A stretch of 64,000 nucleotides of DNA from Rhynchopus euleeides (GCA_963210315.1 OY723283.1:806001-870000), one strand, 5' to 3'. Shown: positions 33,802 through 44,962, counted from the first letter of the stretch. A program made the numbers and translations. The notes: generated by a model from the letters alone, not told the origin.

Positions 33802-34592
33802 TCTCCCGACGCAATGCCGAGAGGTGCCCTGCCACACACTAGGGGGAATCTGCGCGGAGAACCTCGGGAGAAGAGAAGAGAAGAGAAGCCAATTTCCTCT
33901 TCCCCTCGCTTCCCCACCCCCACCCCCTCCCCCCCCGCGCCGCGCCCTAACCCCTCCACTGTGTCCTGCGTGGCGATGGCAGGGTGATGCGTGATGCGTG
34001 GTGTGGGCAGTGGGTGACTTCCCACCGTGGGGTGAATTGGTGATGTGTCTGATGTTGGGGTGTTTTGGTGGGCTGAGGGGAGAGAGAGAATGCGTGTGTG
34101 TGTTGTGTGGAGATCGAGAGATCACCTCGACATGCCACCCACTGCTGTGAGGAGTGGGGACACCCCCCAGGTCTCAGTAGATGGGAGGGTGGTGTGGTGT
34201 GAGAGAGGGTGTGCCCCTGACCTGGTCAGCTCCTGAATAGGTCCATGCATTGAGAGGGCTCAGGATGGTGGTGGCGGTGGCGACATCGAGAGATGATACA
34301 TCATGGAAAGAGTGGAAAAGCAGAGGAATGATTTGAAAAGAAGAAGGGGGTGAGAAAGGTTTCCCCTCCCCCCACCCCAAACCCCACGCTGCCGACCTCC
34401 CATTGGAGAGCGAGAGAAGAGAAGGTAGAAGGGGGGGGGGATACGGGGGGGGGGGGGGGAATGGATGGAATGGAGGGAAGTGAATGAGCCATTGCCACTA
34501 TCCCTCCCCCCTCCTCCCCCCCCCCATACACAACGCAAAAGGGGAAGGCCAATGTTTTTACTCAAAATTCATTGCAAATTTTTGTTGCATAC
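33802..34592. other. spacer; probable last intron/exon of the upstream membrane protein
   Basis: The lipase-like membrane gene ends its first exon at a GTATGC donor at 34592-34587, so its last exon must lie here. The most plausible acceptor is CCTATTCAG near 34235, which would add about 36 residues (starting ELTRSGAHPL) and stop near 34127. The support is weak. Long C/G runs at 34430-34460 and 34505-34525 fall in the putative intron. Confidence 0.35.
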
Positions 34593-37500
34593 CGGTTTGT
34601 CGAGCCGGGTCATTTCGTCGTTTTTGGGGACGACGGTGACCACACGGGTCGAATCGCTGATGCTGAACTTCGCCTTCAGCTGCGCAGTCCCAGGGGGTGA
34701 GATTGCAACAGCTGGGATGGACAACAAAGAGCTCAGCACCACAGCGATGCCCCCGTTTGTCCCGTGCCCCACAAGGGTGAAGGTCGCATTGGCGTGCTCG
34801 GGTGTAAGCCTCAGCACCTTGAGGTATGCGACGAGGGGCAGGAGGTACTCATCCGCACCTTTGTCCCCATCGAGCGACAGCTTCGGCGAGGCGAGGCCCT
34901 GCACCCAGCGCGTCGTGAGCTCCTCCGAGAAGGAGTTGAGGAAGGGGACCACCGCAGACATCGCCGCCATCAGCACGCTGTCCCCCCACAGGTCGATGTC
35001 CCTCCCGAGGTCCTCCGCAACAAGGTTGCTCTTGAGGATGAGGAACACATCAGATGACTTCGTGGCGGCATCCGTCTCCTTCTTCACCGCCACAAAGTTG
35101 ACGGGGATGGTGCCTGCGCCCCAATCCTCCTCTCCCGCATTGCCCATCAGCCATGTGTACCCCTGGGTGGCAAGCCTGTCGATATAGGCCCCCGCATTCC
35201 CCAAGTCGTCGAGATACGCCAGCTCGCAGAGGAACGCCATGTCGGTAATGGTGAGACTCCGGAATCGCATGGAGCAGACGGGGTAGGGCGATGGCACCGG
35301 GGACACACCGCCAGCTGCATGGCTGTACGACATGGAGGACTGCTTGAAATACGCAGCCCCTCCCAGCACCAGCGCTGTGCAGATGATGACAGACCAGACA
35401 AACCAGAGCAGCAGCGACAGGGATAGGGTTTGCTGCACTTTTCTTTTAGGGTTGAGGTAGCGCTTCTCCTTCTCGCAGCCGTAATACTCGAGGTAGTTCT
35501 CCCAGTGTGGGTAGGAGGCAGGGCGCTCCAGGGTTGAGTAGTCGAAGGGGGCCAGGAAGCAGGTGCAGGAGCACAGGGCAAACAGAACCCGCTTCCCGGG
35601 GATCGCGGTGTTTTTCTCAACGCCCTCATCCGCGATCTCCTTCACCGCCTGCTCCATCAGGAGCTCCACCCTGTCGCGGGGCAGCAGCGGCTCCCCGTCT
35701 TTGCCTGTGACAACCTCGGACTCCTCTGCAGCGGGCGCCTCCTTCTCCGACTTGGGGTCGGAAGATGTCACATCCAGGCCAGCCTCGATGCTCCTCCGCA
35801 GCTCTGCCAGGCTGACGAGAGGTGTGGGGCGCACCCGGTGGGGCACCAGCAGCATCTGGTTCGCCATCAGGCAGAAGACAAACATGAGAACCGCCGTATA
35901 ATGGATAGACGCAGTCCCAACCACCCCCAGCACCGCGTAGGCAATGATGAGGCTCACCACACCGTAGGCTGTGACACGTCTATACTTCTGCAGACGCAGC
36001 ACCTCGCGGAGGAGCAGGAAGATCATAACCATGACGAGAATGCTCACAACCCACCCCATGGTGACGGAGATCTCTGCGCGTGATGAGACCCAGAAGAGGA
36101 CGGAGAGAGGGCCGAGGGTGATGAGGAGGTAGATGCAGTTGTTCCCAACTGTCGTCTGATCCAGTGCGAATTCGGACATCAGGACCCTGTCGGATTCAAA
36201 GGGTGTGTCGGTGTCGGAGGATTTCCAGAGGTAGTACGACCGGAATTTGCTGCGCACCCCGAGGCTCCATGCGTAGCACCACAGCGCAAAGTGGACCCCG
36301 CATGCGAACAGAAGGATGAACTCGAAGAAGAATCCCACAGCGGCGTAGATCGCATCGCCCCCCGCTGGGGCGCGGATCACAGCGTAGAGGAAGGGCACCA
36401 CCGTCGACAGCGTGACGATGAACCCAAGGTACCACTCCCTGATGAAGGCTTTGGAGGTGGGCAGCCCGAACACCGTCAGGCAGAGGTACGGCGGGAGGAC
36501 ATGCCGCAGATGCGCGGGGATGGGGTTGGCGGGTTCAAACGTGAGGTCCCTCCCCTGGTCGATGAGGATCATGGGGGCGTCGCGGCGGGGGTCGATGCCG
36601 CGGTCCCGCCAGAGCTCTGCGTAGTCTATGTCGCCCAGGAGGACCGCGTCGTCCATAAAGCACCACTGGTGGATGGTCTTTTTCATGGAGGTGAGCAGGC
36701 TGGCGAGGAGCACCACAGCGGAGATGAGGAGACAGAGAGTCCCGAGGGCAGGCGCGTAGCCTGAGTTCTTCCCGAGGAATAGGCGCCACTCGAGGATGTA
36801 CACTATGTGGATGCCGTAGAGGAAGGCCAGAAGAAAGGAGTACACCAGAAGCGTGCCGAAGTAGATTCTGAACCCGATGGAGACGGCGGTGTTCCGCGCG
36901 AGAGAGGTCAGCCAGTTTCCCTTTTTGTATTTGAGGAAGAATTGGGCGATCTTCGCGTTGCTCTCCAGCCAGAATTTGCGCGGCATCTTCGGGAGGACGG
37001 GGTGCTGCGGTGGGCTGGATGCGTTGTCCGGTGAATCCGGCGGGGCGAGCTGCTCCGGCGGTGGCGCTGGCGTCGGTGCCTCCTGCTGGGGCACCTCCGT
37101 CATGTCGCGGGCCTCAGAAGTGAAGGCGCCGTGCGTCCCATTCAGGTCAGGCGTGGAGGATGTGGTTCCGCACATCTCATCCACGAGGTCCTGCGACTCG
37201 CCTTCCTTGAGGTAGTTCGCGAGCTCCGTGAGCTCCAGCGCCTTGGGGTAGTGCTGCCGCAGCATGTCGTGGAGGGCGGCCCAGGTGGAGCGGAAGAAGT
37301 ACTGCTGGTAGAGCTCCGTCGCCCTCTCCTCCCTGTCCGCCCCATCCCACGGCTCGAACCTTGCGAAGAACTTCCGGAGGAAGTTCTCGAGCTGCGTCCC
37401 CTCCAGCTTCTTCTGCTCCACAACGGCGTAGCGCTCCTCGATCACCCGGATGGTGCCGATCAGGTCTGCCAACCCCGGTGCCTCTGCATACTCCTGCTGC

Positions 37501-37799
37501 AGCTGTGTGCCGAGCGAGCCCTCCTGGTCGGCATAGCTGTCGCACAGCTCATACACCTCTCCAAGGCGCTCCGGCGCGGTTGACTCGAAGAAGACCTGCA
37601 GCGCAGGGACCAGCTCGTTGCGGGTTCGGGTGCGCCGGGCGACGTCGATTTTCCACTTGGGATCGCGGAGGCTTGCCAGCACGTTTTCAACAGCCTCCTC
37701 CTCGTCCATGCCCTGTGCAACGTAGTGGTTGATGAGCATCTCGGCAAAGAGCTCCTGGTTCTCCTCGTCGCTGAACATCAAGTCCTCGTCATTCGACAT
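34593..37799 (-). CDS. large multi-pass membrane protein with lipase-like C-terminus
   Basis: First exon encodes 1069 aa and ends in a GTATGC donor; the final exon is unresolved. Residues 1-290 are acidic and helical (MSNDEDLMFSDEENQELFAE). About eleven hydrophobic segments lie between 300 and 850, including IYFGTLLVYSFLLAFLYGIH and CLLISAVVLLASLL. The last 200 residues resemble an alpha/beta-hydrolase: TFTLVGHGTNGGIAVVLSSL sits where class-3 lipases have GHSLGG, and TVVPKNDEMTRLDKP matches the catalytic-Asp region. The nucleophile Ser is replaced by Gly-Thr, so the enzyme may be inactive. The architecture recalls membrane-bound lipases such as diacylglycerol lipases, but the membrane part is longer. 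Function unknown. The ATG at 37799 is the first in frame with coding-like sequence; ORF continues upstream only through proline-rich noise. Confidence 0.7.
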
Positions 37800-38147
37800 T
37801 GTGAATTCCGAACCGCGAGAAGCGGTTATGCTGTTTGGGGGCAGGAACAGGGGCGAGTACACAAGACTCGCACCCTGCCCGTGTGTGTCGATACTGCCCC
37901 CCACCTCGGACCGTCCCTGGTGAGGGGTGGAGGGGTGAGTGGCGTGAGCGGGTGTGGGCAGGGGGAAGGGGGGGGAGAGAATGTGAGAAATGGTTGAGAG
38001 AGGGGGGGGAGGGGGGAGGGGGGTGAAGACGGGGATAAGCCTGGCAGAAGAGACCCCCCAAACTCGGGAACTACTCGGGCACTTCTCCCCCGTCACCCCG
38101 CCCCCCCTCTCCACCCTCACCCACCCCCTCCCCCCTCTGCCTGCGTG

Positions 38148-39026
38148 TCATTCGCGCACCCTCAGGGCAATGGGATCGAAATCTAGCAACCGACCTGCGG
38201 TGTCAGCCAGGGTGCACAGGAGCGCTGTGTCCCCCACCACCCCAGTGAGCACCAGGGCCAGGTCTGCGGTGGTGGGTGCAGACACGGTGCCTTGCATGTC
38301 CACCAGGTCAAGTGAGTGCGCCTGCAGGGTGGGCGCCCCCTCCACACGGCACGAAACAGGCGAGAAGAGACTGTCGTTGTCTTCGTCTCCTGCCGTGCTA
38401 GGCCCTGCCGACACTCCCTGCAGGACACCGGGCACCACGAGGCGCTTCCCGAAGGCGCCCGACACAGCACGCAACGACACATCCACATGGGACTGCACGC
38501 GCTGCACCACAGGCAGGTCGTTCACAGGATCCAGCGTGACCGACAGGACCACATCGCCGCACCTCACTACGCCAAGCGCACCGTTTGCATCAGGAGGCAC
38601 ATCCACTGCCAGCAGCGTGGCGTTCGGCTTGTGCAGGACAGCAGGCGAACCCAGGGAAGCGCTTCCCTGGCAGGGGCTGTGGAGGTGTGCCAGCCACCGC
38701 GTGGCATCACGTGTGTCGTTGGAGAAGCGACGCACGGCACGCTCCACAGCACGACCTGCGTCGAGAGAGATGCGCACCGGCCGCCCGGAGGTGGCAGGGG
38801 AGGGGCCGCCGTCTTCAAACCCCACCGCCTCGGCGAGCAGTGTGGCGGACTGTGTGATCCCGGGGGGCGGCGGCTGCGGCTTGGCCCGCACCGCGCCATC
38901 AGGCGCAGGCGCGTGGGGCTGCGGCAGCAGGTGTTGCCGCAGGAGGAGCACCGCCACACCGCAGAGGCACAGCCATATGGCAGGCCAGAAGGCCCTCCGG
39001 CGGACAGCGTGTGGATCGCCCCGCAT
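38148..39026 (-). CDS. single-pass type II membrane protein, hypothetical
   Basis: Single-exon 292-aa protein. An N-terminal basic stretch (MRGDPHAVRRR) precedes one hydrophobic segment at about 12-31 (AFWPAIWLCLCGVAVLLL), so the rest should be lumenal or extracellular. The lumenal part is Ala/Val-rich, predicted beta-rich, with Cys pairs and one N-glycosylation-type sequon (NDT). No family is recognised. An acceptor (ACCCGACAG) lies about 35 nt upstream of the ATG, before a GGT repeat. Confidence 0.6.
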   Translation of the reverse strand: MRGDPHAVRRRAFWPAIWLCLCGVAVLLLRQHLLPQPHAPAPDGAVRAKPQPPPPGITQSATLLAEAVGFEDGGPSPATSGRPVRISLDAGRAVERAVRRFSNDTRDATRWLAHLHSPCQGSASLGSPAVLHKPNATLLAVDVPPDANGALGVVRCGDVVLSVTLDPVNDLPVVQRVQSHVDVSLRAVSGAFGKRLVVPGVLQGVSAGPSTAGDEDNDSLFSPVSCRVEGAPTLQAHSLDLVDMQGTVSAPTTADLALVLTGVVGDTALLCTLADTAGRLLDFDPIALRVRE

Positions 39027-39101
39027 CCCACACCACCACCACCACCACCACCGCCGCCCTACCTGTCGGGTATGGTTTGCTGTGCAACACCCCCAACCCC
39101 C

Positions 39102-40196
39102 TCAGGCAGCAGAGGGCTGGCTGAGGCTGGCATCCTGCAGCCATCGCTTTGCGATGCTCCGTGCAGCAACCAGCTTGCCGTGGCTGGCACAGCAGGCGAC
39201 CATCGCCCTGTGCAGGTCGGGGTTTCTGCGGTGGGGGCCGCGCGACCCCGCCAGGGCTGCATCGTAGGCAAGCTGCGCTGTCCTGTGCGCCTCCGGGCTG
39301 CGATCATCAGCCGCTGCGCGGATGAGCGCCACATAGCAGCCTGTGGGAGGCACACCACTCCTGCCGGCGAGACGCACCACCTTCGGCCAGACAGACCGCA
39401 GCAGCCGGAACCCGCCGCCAAGACTCGCCAGGATGTTGCACAGCCGCACCCACTCCCGGGGGTGCAGGGGCGTGCGGCTGCTGAAGGTCTGCTTCAGGCA
39501 CCCCGCCACCACCGCATCAACGGCAGCTCCACCGCACCCCTCTGACAGCGCCTGCCGCAGCAGCGGCACCGCGAGGATGTGGGAGCGGTGCAGGCCTGCG
39601 GAGGCCGCCGCCTCCACCATCTCCACAGCGTGCGACAGCCCACGCGCGTGCCCCACGCGCAGGGCGAGGATGTGGTGGCTGTGCCACAGGATGTCGGGCG
39701 ACACGGCCTCCGCAAACACCTCCGACACGACATCCGCATCCCCGCATGACCTGCAGGTGCCGAGGAGGAGCTGGTAGGCCTCCTCCACAGGCATGCGGTG
39801 CCCATCCTCGACGGCACAGCCCAGCAGGGACACGGCGCGCGAGAGGGGCAGGGTGTAGGCTGCGCAGGCGGAGGCAATGCGTTCTACAGCAAGCTGTGTG
39901 TCGACGGCGAGGGCGGGGCGGCGGCGGATAGACACGCCGACGTGATCCAGGAGCCTCTGCAGCTCAGGGGTGTTCCTCAGGCCCCTGCAGAGGGCGAGCG
40001 ACGCTGTGAGTGTGATGCATCCGACCTCCCACCCGTCAGCATGGAGGCTCTGGAGCTCGGCGAACACCACGCCTGCATCGTTGGGCTCCGAGAGCTGCCT
40101 GCAGGCTTGGTAAAGCCGGTCCGACGCTGCCCCATCAGAGGCAAACCACTCTCGCCCCCGCTGGACTGGGGAGCTCCACGCGGCTCTGCGCGCCAC
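39102..40196 (-). CDS. helical-repeat (PPR-like) protein, 5' end unresolved
   Basis: Open frame of 364 residues without an ATG; it begins after TAA at 40215-40217. The sequence is a run of paired amphipathic helices about 35 residues long, e.g. AVFAELQSLHADGWEVGCITL, AYQLLLGTCRSCGDADVVSE and AMVACCASHGKLVAARSIAK, the look of pentatricopeptide repeats, which bind organellar RNA. Assignment is by pattern only. The likely reason for the missing start is an upstream exon: CGCGCAG at about 40184 could be the acceptor. A transposable element (40385-41248) lies just upstream and may occupy the intron or have removed the first exon. Confidence 0.55.
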   Translation of the reverse strand: MARRAAWSSPVQRGREWFASDGAASDRLYQACRQLSEPNDAGVVFAELQSLHADGWEVGCITLTASLALCRGLRNTPELQRLLDHVGVSIRRRPALAVDTQLAVERIASACAAYTLPLSRAVSLLGCAVEDGHRMPVEEAYQLLLGTCRSCGDADVVSEVFAEAVSPDILWHSHHILALRVGHARGLSHAVEMVEAAASAGLHRSHILAVPLLRQALSEGCGGAAVDAVVAGCLKQTFSSRTPLHPREWVRLCNILASLGGGFRLLRSVWPKVVRLAGRSGVPPTGCYVALIRAAADDRSPEAHRTAQLAYDAALAGSRGPHRRNPDLHRAMVACCASHGKLVAARSIAKRWLQDASLSQPSAA

Positions 40197-40369
40197 CCTT
40201 CGTCGTCGTTCTTACTCCACCACCACCACCACCCCCTGAACCCTTCTGAACCCCCTCTGATGCGTTTTTTTTGGCTGCACTGCTGACCTCAATGTCCAAA
40301 CCAGCCCTATGCCAAAAAAAAGTTGCGCGGCACAGCAGGCAGCGGAGTGAAGGCAGTGGGTGGGGGTGG

Positions 40370-40384
40370 GGTAGGGTAGGGTAG
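40370..40384 (+). repeat. (TAGGG)n short array, left of element
   Basis: ggggtagggtagggtag immediately before the inverted-repeat element; the same array resumes at 41249. Resembles a telomere-type repeat but with a 5-bp unit. Confidence 0.8.
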
Positions 40385-41248
40385 CAGGCCTGTCGCTAAC
40401 TTTTCGATTTTGGAGATTTGGTGGGTTGACGCTCCTGTTTTGGGGGGGGATCAGGGGGGAAAACACTAGGGGTCAATTTTTCTCGCGCGCGCTTCGCGCG
40501 CGCTCGTGTTGTTGCCAAATTTTCCCATCGGTGGACCACTAGGTGGGCACGGTGTGAGGCGCTGGGTTCCTTCCGTGGTTCCTCTCCCGCTCGCGCCGTC
40601 GGGTGCCGGAGGAAACCAAAAAATGGCTTTCGGGACCATGATTTCGACGCTGCCCCCTGATATGTCACGGCCGTCAAAGCGCAAGGACTTGGTTACTAGA
40701 CGGGCACGCGAGATGGGGGGTCTGGGGGGCAGAGCCCCCCAGCCGCCGGAGGCCACGGTAGTGAGCATCTGTTCATTGTGGGCGTACAGATTCTGTGTGA
40801 GTTGGCTGCGTCCTCCTGAGGCTACTGGAGTGGGTGGATTCCCTGACCCGGTGGGAATCGAATGACTTGAGTACGAGACATACGCCACAGGGGGGTCTGG
40901 GGGGCGGAGCCCCCCAGCCGCCGGAGGCCACGGTAGTGAGCATCTGTTCCTGCAAAACCATACTCTCTTCGACGTCGACCCAGTGAAAGTGGGTTGACGC
41001 TTGGTCGACGCTTGGTGAGCGTCGACCCAGTGTAACCGGGCCAACGCTAGGTTAGCGTCGACCCAGTGTAATAAATGGGTTGACGCTTGGTCCAGGCTTG
41101 AATGGCAACCCAGTTCCACTAGGTCGACGCTCCAAGCCTCGACCAAGCGTCAACCCAGTCCACTGGGTCGACGCTGGGTCGACGCTTTTTTATGGGGGGG
41201 GAAACCCAAAATCACTGGGTCGACGGTCGACGCTTAGCGACATGCCTG
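40385..41248. mobile_element. 864-bp non-autonomous inverted-repeat element (MITE-like) in a TAGGG array
   Basis: The termini are CAGGCCTGTCGCTAA and its inverted copy with one mismatch (right end, read inward, CAGGCATGTCGCTAA). The flanks are gtagggtag on both sides, so a 9-bp (or 4- or 14-bp) target duplication is compatible; nine would suit a Mutator-like family. The right half is packed with gtcgacgc/ggtcgac words, comparable in style to the gtcgac-rich ends of the larger transposon but with a different core. A 55-bp GC-rich direct repeat occurs at about 40715-40770 and 40893-40948, and a perfect cgcgcgcgc-tt-cgcgcgcgc palindrome at 40485-40503. No ORF with coding character is present. 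Confidence 0.75.
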
Positions 41249-41270
41249 GTAGGGTAGGGTAGGGTAGGGG
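41249..41270 (+). repeat. (TAGGG)n short array, right of element
   Basis: gtagggtagggtagggtaggg directly after the element, followed by a G-run. Confidence 0.8.
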
Positions 41271-43377
41271 GGGGGGGCCCGCCCGATTCCAATCGTTTAT
41301 TCGTTTCCTCCTCATCTCAGTTGGGTGGGGGGGGGGGGGGGACACAGCTCGGTTCGTCTTCTCCGTTGGGATGCAATAGCGAAGCGGTGCGAAGGGGTTT
41401 TGTATTTTTGTTGCTGCGTCACGACACATCCGCACTCACTGCACACGCAGGGGGGGCGGGGGGTGCCGGTGGCGACGCACGCGGAGACTTCCACGGGGAG
41501 GGGAGGGAGAAAGAGAGAGAGAGGTTTCACAAGGTAAACAGCTTTGCACCCATCCGCATTCCCCTCCCCCCCACTCATCCGTTGGCTGCGGCGTTGTTTA
41601 GTGCAAACTTCATCCAGGGGCGAGAGTAACACACGCGGGCAATCCCGACCACCATCACCACCTTCCTACCCCCCTCCTCACCGCCCCCCCCCCCCCCGTC
41701 CCTTCACATCCGATTTGGCCACACCCCACACGCACACACGGGGTACACGTCGAATCAAGCAATCGGGTTATGGTATATTTTTTGGGGGGGGGGGGGGGGG
41801 TTAGCTGTGCAGCGCAATCCGAAAACAAAAAAATGAAAGGAGGAACACGTGGAGGGGGGTGGGGACGCCGCCCCTGAAAAATCGGACAGGACCTTGCGGA
41901 GGAACTGCGCAAATCAGCCCTTTTTTTCAGGGGCACCAAAGAGGGGCCCTTTTTTCTTCTGTGGACACCACACACGGCGCGCCCCGATGGGAAGAGAGGG
42001 TGGGTTGGCGTGGATAGGAGGGCTGTGGCATGTGTAAGCGGGAGTGGTGCGTCACTCGGTAGGGGTTTCCTGAGGCGGGGCAGGAACGAAAGGTGTCTGC
42101 CGCAGCCGCCATCTCCCTCCCCTCCCTCGTTCTACACATCAACCGGACAAAAAACACACAAACGCATGACTCTTGGAGGAGTGCAGAGCACACCGAGCAC
42201 ACCACCTGCTCTTGGTGTCATCTGCACTGTCACACACACACGTGAATATTGAAGAAATCCGAAGTGCCGGGGAGGAGGGGGCAGGTTGGTAATCCACTTT
42301 TCAGAGAGAACAGCAGTCACGCCACCCTGTTTTATGGGGGGGTCCGCCACTGCCTCCAGCTGCGCTGCAGAGAGAACTCCGAAGCCCTGGAAGCCGTGGA
42401 CACACACACGCCCCATCCCAGCTGTGTATAGTCGAACAGGGGGCGAGGATACCTATTCCTTGAGGGTGCCGAGGCTGCCCGCATTGTCCCTCGACACACG
42501 CGCGTGAATCTGTTCGTAGCAGGGCAGCAGAGCGTACCGGGCAGTATTGGCTGAGGTGACCGCTGCTGTTCGACACACACGATGTCTTGAAGCCCCATTC
42601 CCCTGCAGGCCTGAAGGCACGGAGTTCACTCTCTGTACCGGCCATGTAACGTTAGGGTTGACCTCACACCCCAACTGTCAGAGAAAAGAGTAACGAACAC
42701 AGGGCAGTGGTGGCGGGTCGCAGCACAGAAATGCGCAAAATATGGACCGCGCTGTGGGGAGGCTCGGCATGCGGGGAGGGGACAGACCCGGGTGCGGAGC
42801 CCACACCACCCCTGCAGGCAGTGGGGATGGTCCAGCAACGCCCATGCAAGTCTGGAGATAGCACACCCGTCTGTGGTGGCCATGCATTGGGCGAACTGCT
42901 GGTTGGTGTCTGCAGCCTGTCACCACTGCACAACCACGCAGACCACTATGGTGTCAGTCGCGCTTAATAGGGCGTGGTAACCCGCCTTACACACCGCATC
43001 CACATTCACTTCCTTTCCGCCATCAGCACCCTCCTCAGCGAATGGAACATCACGGATAGACACGGTGTGCTGAGAGAAACCGAGAGCCGGCTGCGGACAA
43101 TTTTTTCTGCACCCAACGCCCTGTCGTTTGCAGCAGTTGAGAATCGCAATCGAGCATCCGCTCTTTGACGCGACCCCCCCCCACTGGATACACAAAACAC
43201 ACCCACCGCCCACCCCACCCCCCTTACACCACCTCAACGCCTTTTCTGGTTCTTTCGTATTCTTCGTTCGACAACACCCGCCCTCCACGATGCTCAACCC
43301 TTTCCTCAGTCCCTTCCTTTCCGATTCAAAAGAAAGTCCCGAGCGTCTCCGACACAACGGCGTGGGTGGGGCACCGC
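41271..43377. other. spacer with weak candidate exons
   Basis: About 2.1 kb. Homopolymer runs (41324-41340, 41685-41700, 41785-41800). Between 42453 and 43070 several minus-strand segments look coding (see separate entry), but no full gene can be assembled. Nothing else is supportable. Confidence 0.4.
42453..42683 (-). CDS. putative terminal exon of an unrecognised gene
   Basis: A strong acceptor (CTCTTTTCTCTGACAG) precedes an open frame of 76 codons beginning LGCEVNPNVTWPVQRVNSVP and ending GSLGTLKE-stop. Composition is coding-like. Upstream, a frame around 43060-42830 reads NVDAVCKAGYHALLSATDTIV and, after an in-frame TGA, NQQFAQCMATTDGCAISRLA, which could supply earlier exons. I cannot join them with standard GTATG donors and recognise no family. 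Confidence 0.3.
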
Positions 43378-44576
43378 TCAGCCTCTGCTGGGCGAGGCGC
43401 TGAGAAACCCCTGCCACTTCTCCGAGTGGTTCTTCCCAAGCTCCTTCGTGAGCCCGACGTGTGTTGTGAGGATAGTCTTGAAGTCGTATGCCTTTTCCCT
43501 TTGGAACCGTGCGAGCTCCTCGGTGAGCTCGTCGGAGATTTCCTTGGAGCGGGACTGCGCCTGTTCGAACTGCACCTTCAGCTTCTCCGCACGTTCCTTC
43601 GAGGCAGGGTCCTGCTTGAGAGACGCACGCTTGTGTTCCTCCTCGAGAATGTCCCGCGTGTTCTGAAGCTTCAGCAGACGCCGGATCGCACAGAGCACCG
43701 CACTGCACATCCCCTGGTAATACGTCACACTCTCCGCGACATGAATGCACATCTGGTAGGCGTGGTCCTCATGCATCTTCTCCATGCTGGTGAGCTGCTC
43801 CGCGAACCTGCCCATCTCCTGGGGGACACTCGCGTTGCTCCCGAGTGAGACACCCTTCGTCGCCTCCACCTCCTTTGCCTCGGTGTAAGCAGCACCCACG
43901 TCACGCAGGGTCTTGCCGGAGTTGAGGAAGGCGTGCATGAGGCGGTTCATGCGATCGCGCATGTCCCCCAGCAGCGACTCGAACTTCTCAAAGTACTGCA
44001 TGGTGCTGTCCCACTTCTCCATTTCAGGCGTGGATGCGGTGGTCGCGAGGGCGCTCGTGACGCGCAGGGCAGCTGAGATGTTGACAATGTCTGCTGTTTC
44101 ACGGGACGGCTCCTTCATCCGCTTGGCAAACTCATCGTCGCTGAGCTGCAGGAAGTCCATCAGCAGGTCGTGCCCCTGGAGCTTGGTGTGCGCCCCGACA
44201 CGAACCAGAAACTTCCGCAGCGCGCGCATGCGGTAGGCCACCAGTGTGCTGGGGGCATTGCCTCCTGCCACCTTCTCCAGGGTGCCCTTGATGTTGTCCT
44301 TCTCGGGGATGGGCGGCACCAGGCACCCGGGGTTCTCCAGCACCAGCTGGTCCCGCAGCCAGAGGAAGTGGTTGTACCGCTTCACCGTCATCATCTTGTT
44401 CTGCTTATACTTCGGGAGAGATGTCTGCAGAGGGCCAAAAGAGAGAGATGTGGCAGAGAGCAGCATTGACAGGACAAAACCCATACCTTTGCATGGATGT
44501 GGTACACCCAGTGCCCCCCAAGGGCACCGCCCGACCGCTTCTCCGGGTCGGACACGCTGAACTCGAAGTCAGCCAT
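43378..44576 (-). CDS. sorting nexin, PX-BAR (SNX1/2/Vps5-like), 2 exons
   Basis: 378 aa from exons 44576-44487 and 44424-43378 (intron 44486-44425, GTATGG...CTGCAG, 62 nt). The PX domain spans about 1-135: HWVYHIHAK joined to TSLPKYKQNK, the phosphoinositide-binding RYNHFLWLRDQL and the PxxP loop VPPIPEKD. A BAR-type helical bundle fills 180-375 (KWDSTMQYFEKFESLLGDMR, KRASLKQDPASKERAEKLKV). PX-BAR sorting nexins bind PI3P on endosomes and shape tubules in retromer recycling. The protein lacks the long acidic N-terminus of animal SNX1. The ATG at 44576 is in frame with the PX core and has no upstream alternative. Confidence 0.88.
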
Positions 44577-44962
44577 GGTTATGCCGTGTGTGTGTGGGGG
44601 GGTCCCGGCTCACTCAGGTGGATGTGGCCTCCCTGTGTCTGTCAGGGACTGTGGGGTAGCGGTGGAGGGTGCGGGGTCCAATGGTTTGGCTGGAAGAAAG
44701 GCGGCAGCCTGGGCAGTGGTCTTCAGAAGAGCAAGTAGCCAGACAAGGGTGGAGGGCGGGGTGGGGGTTATATCATCGGGAGCTGCTCAGACGACTCCCT
44801 TCTGTGTGGGAGGGGGGTCACCCGCCAGCCTCGGCAAAGGCTGGCTGCCACCCACCACAGCGCTTTGGCCTCCCGAAAGGAAAGGCACGACATGGCTGGG
44901 ACAAGCTCTACACGCCACTCAAGGCGCCGGAAAGGAGGATCAGTGTGAGGCACGTTAGTGCA

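Noticed and set aside
38148..40196. Plus-strand ORFs of 345-425 codons over 38-39.5 kb
   Set aside because: Antisense to two intact minus-strand genes; frames are artefacts of high GC.
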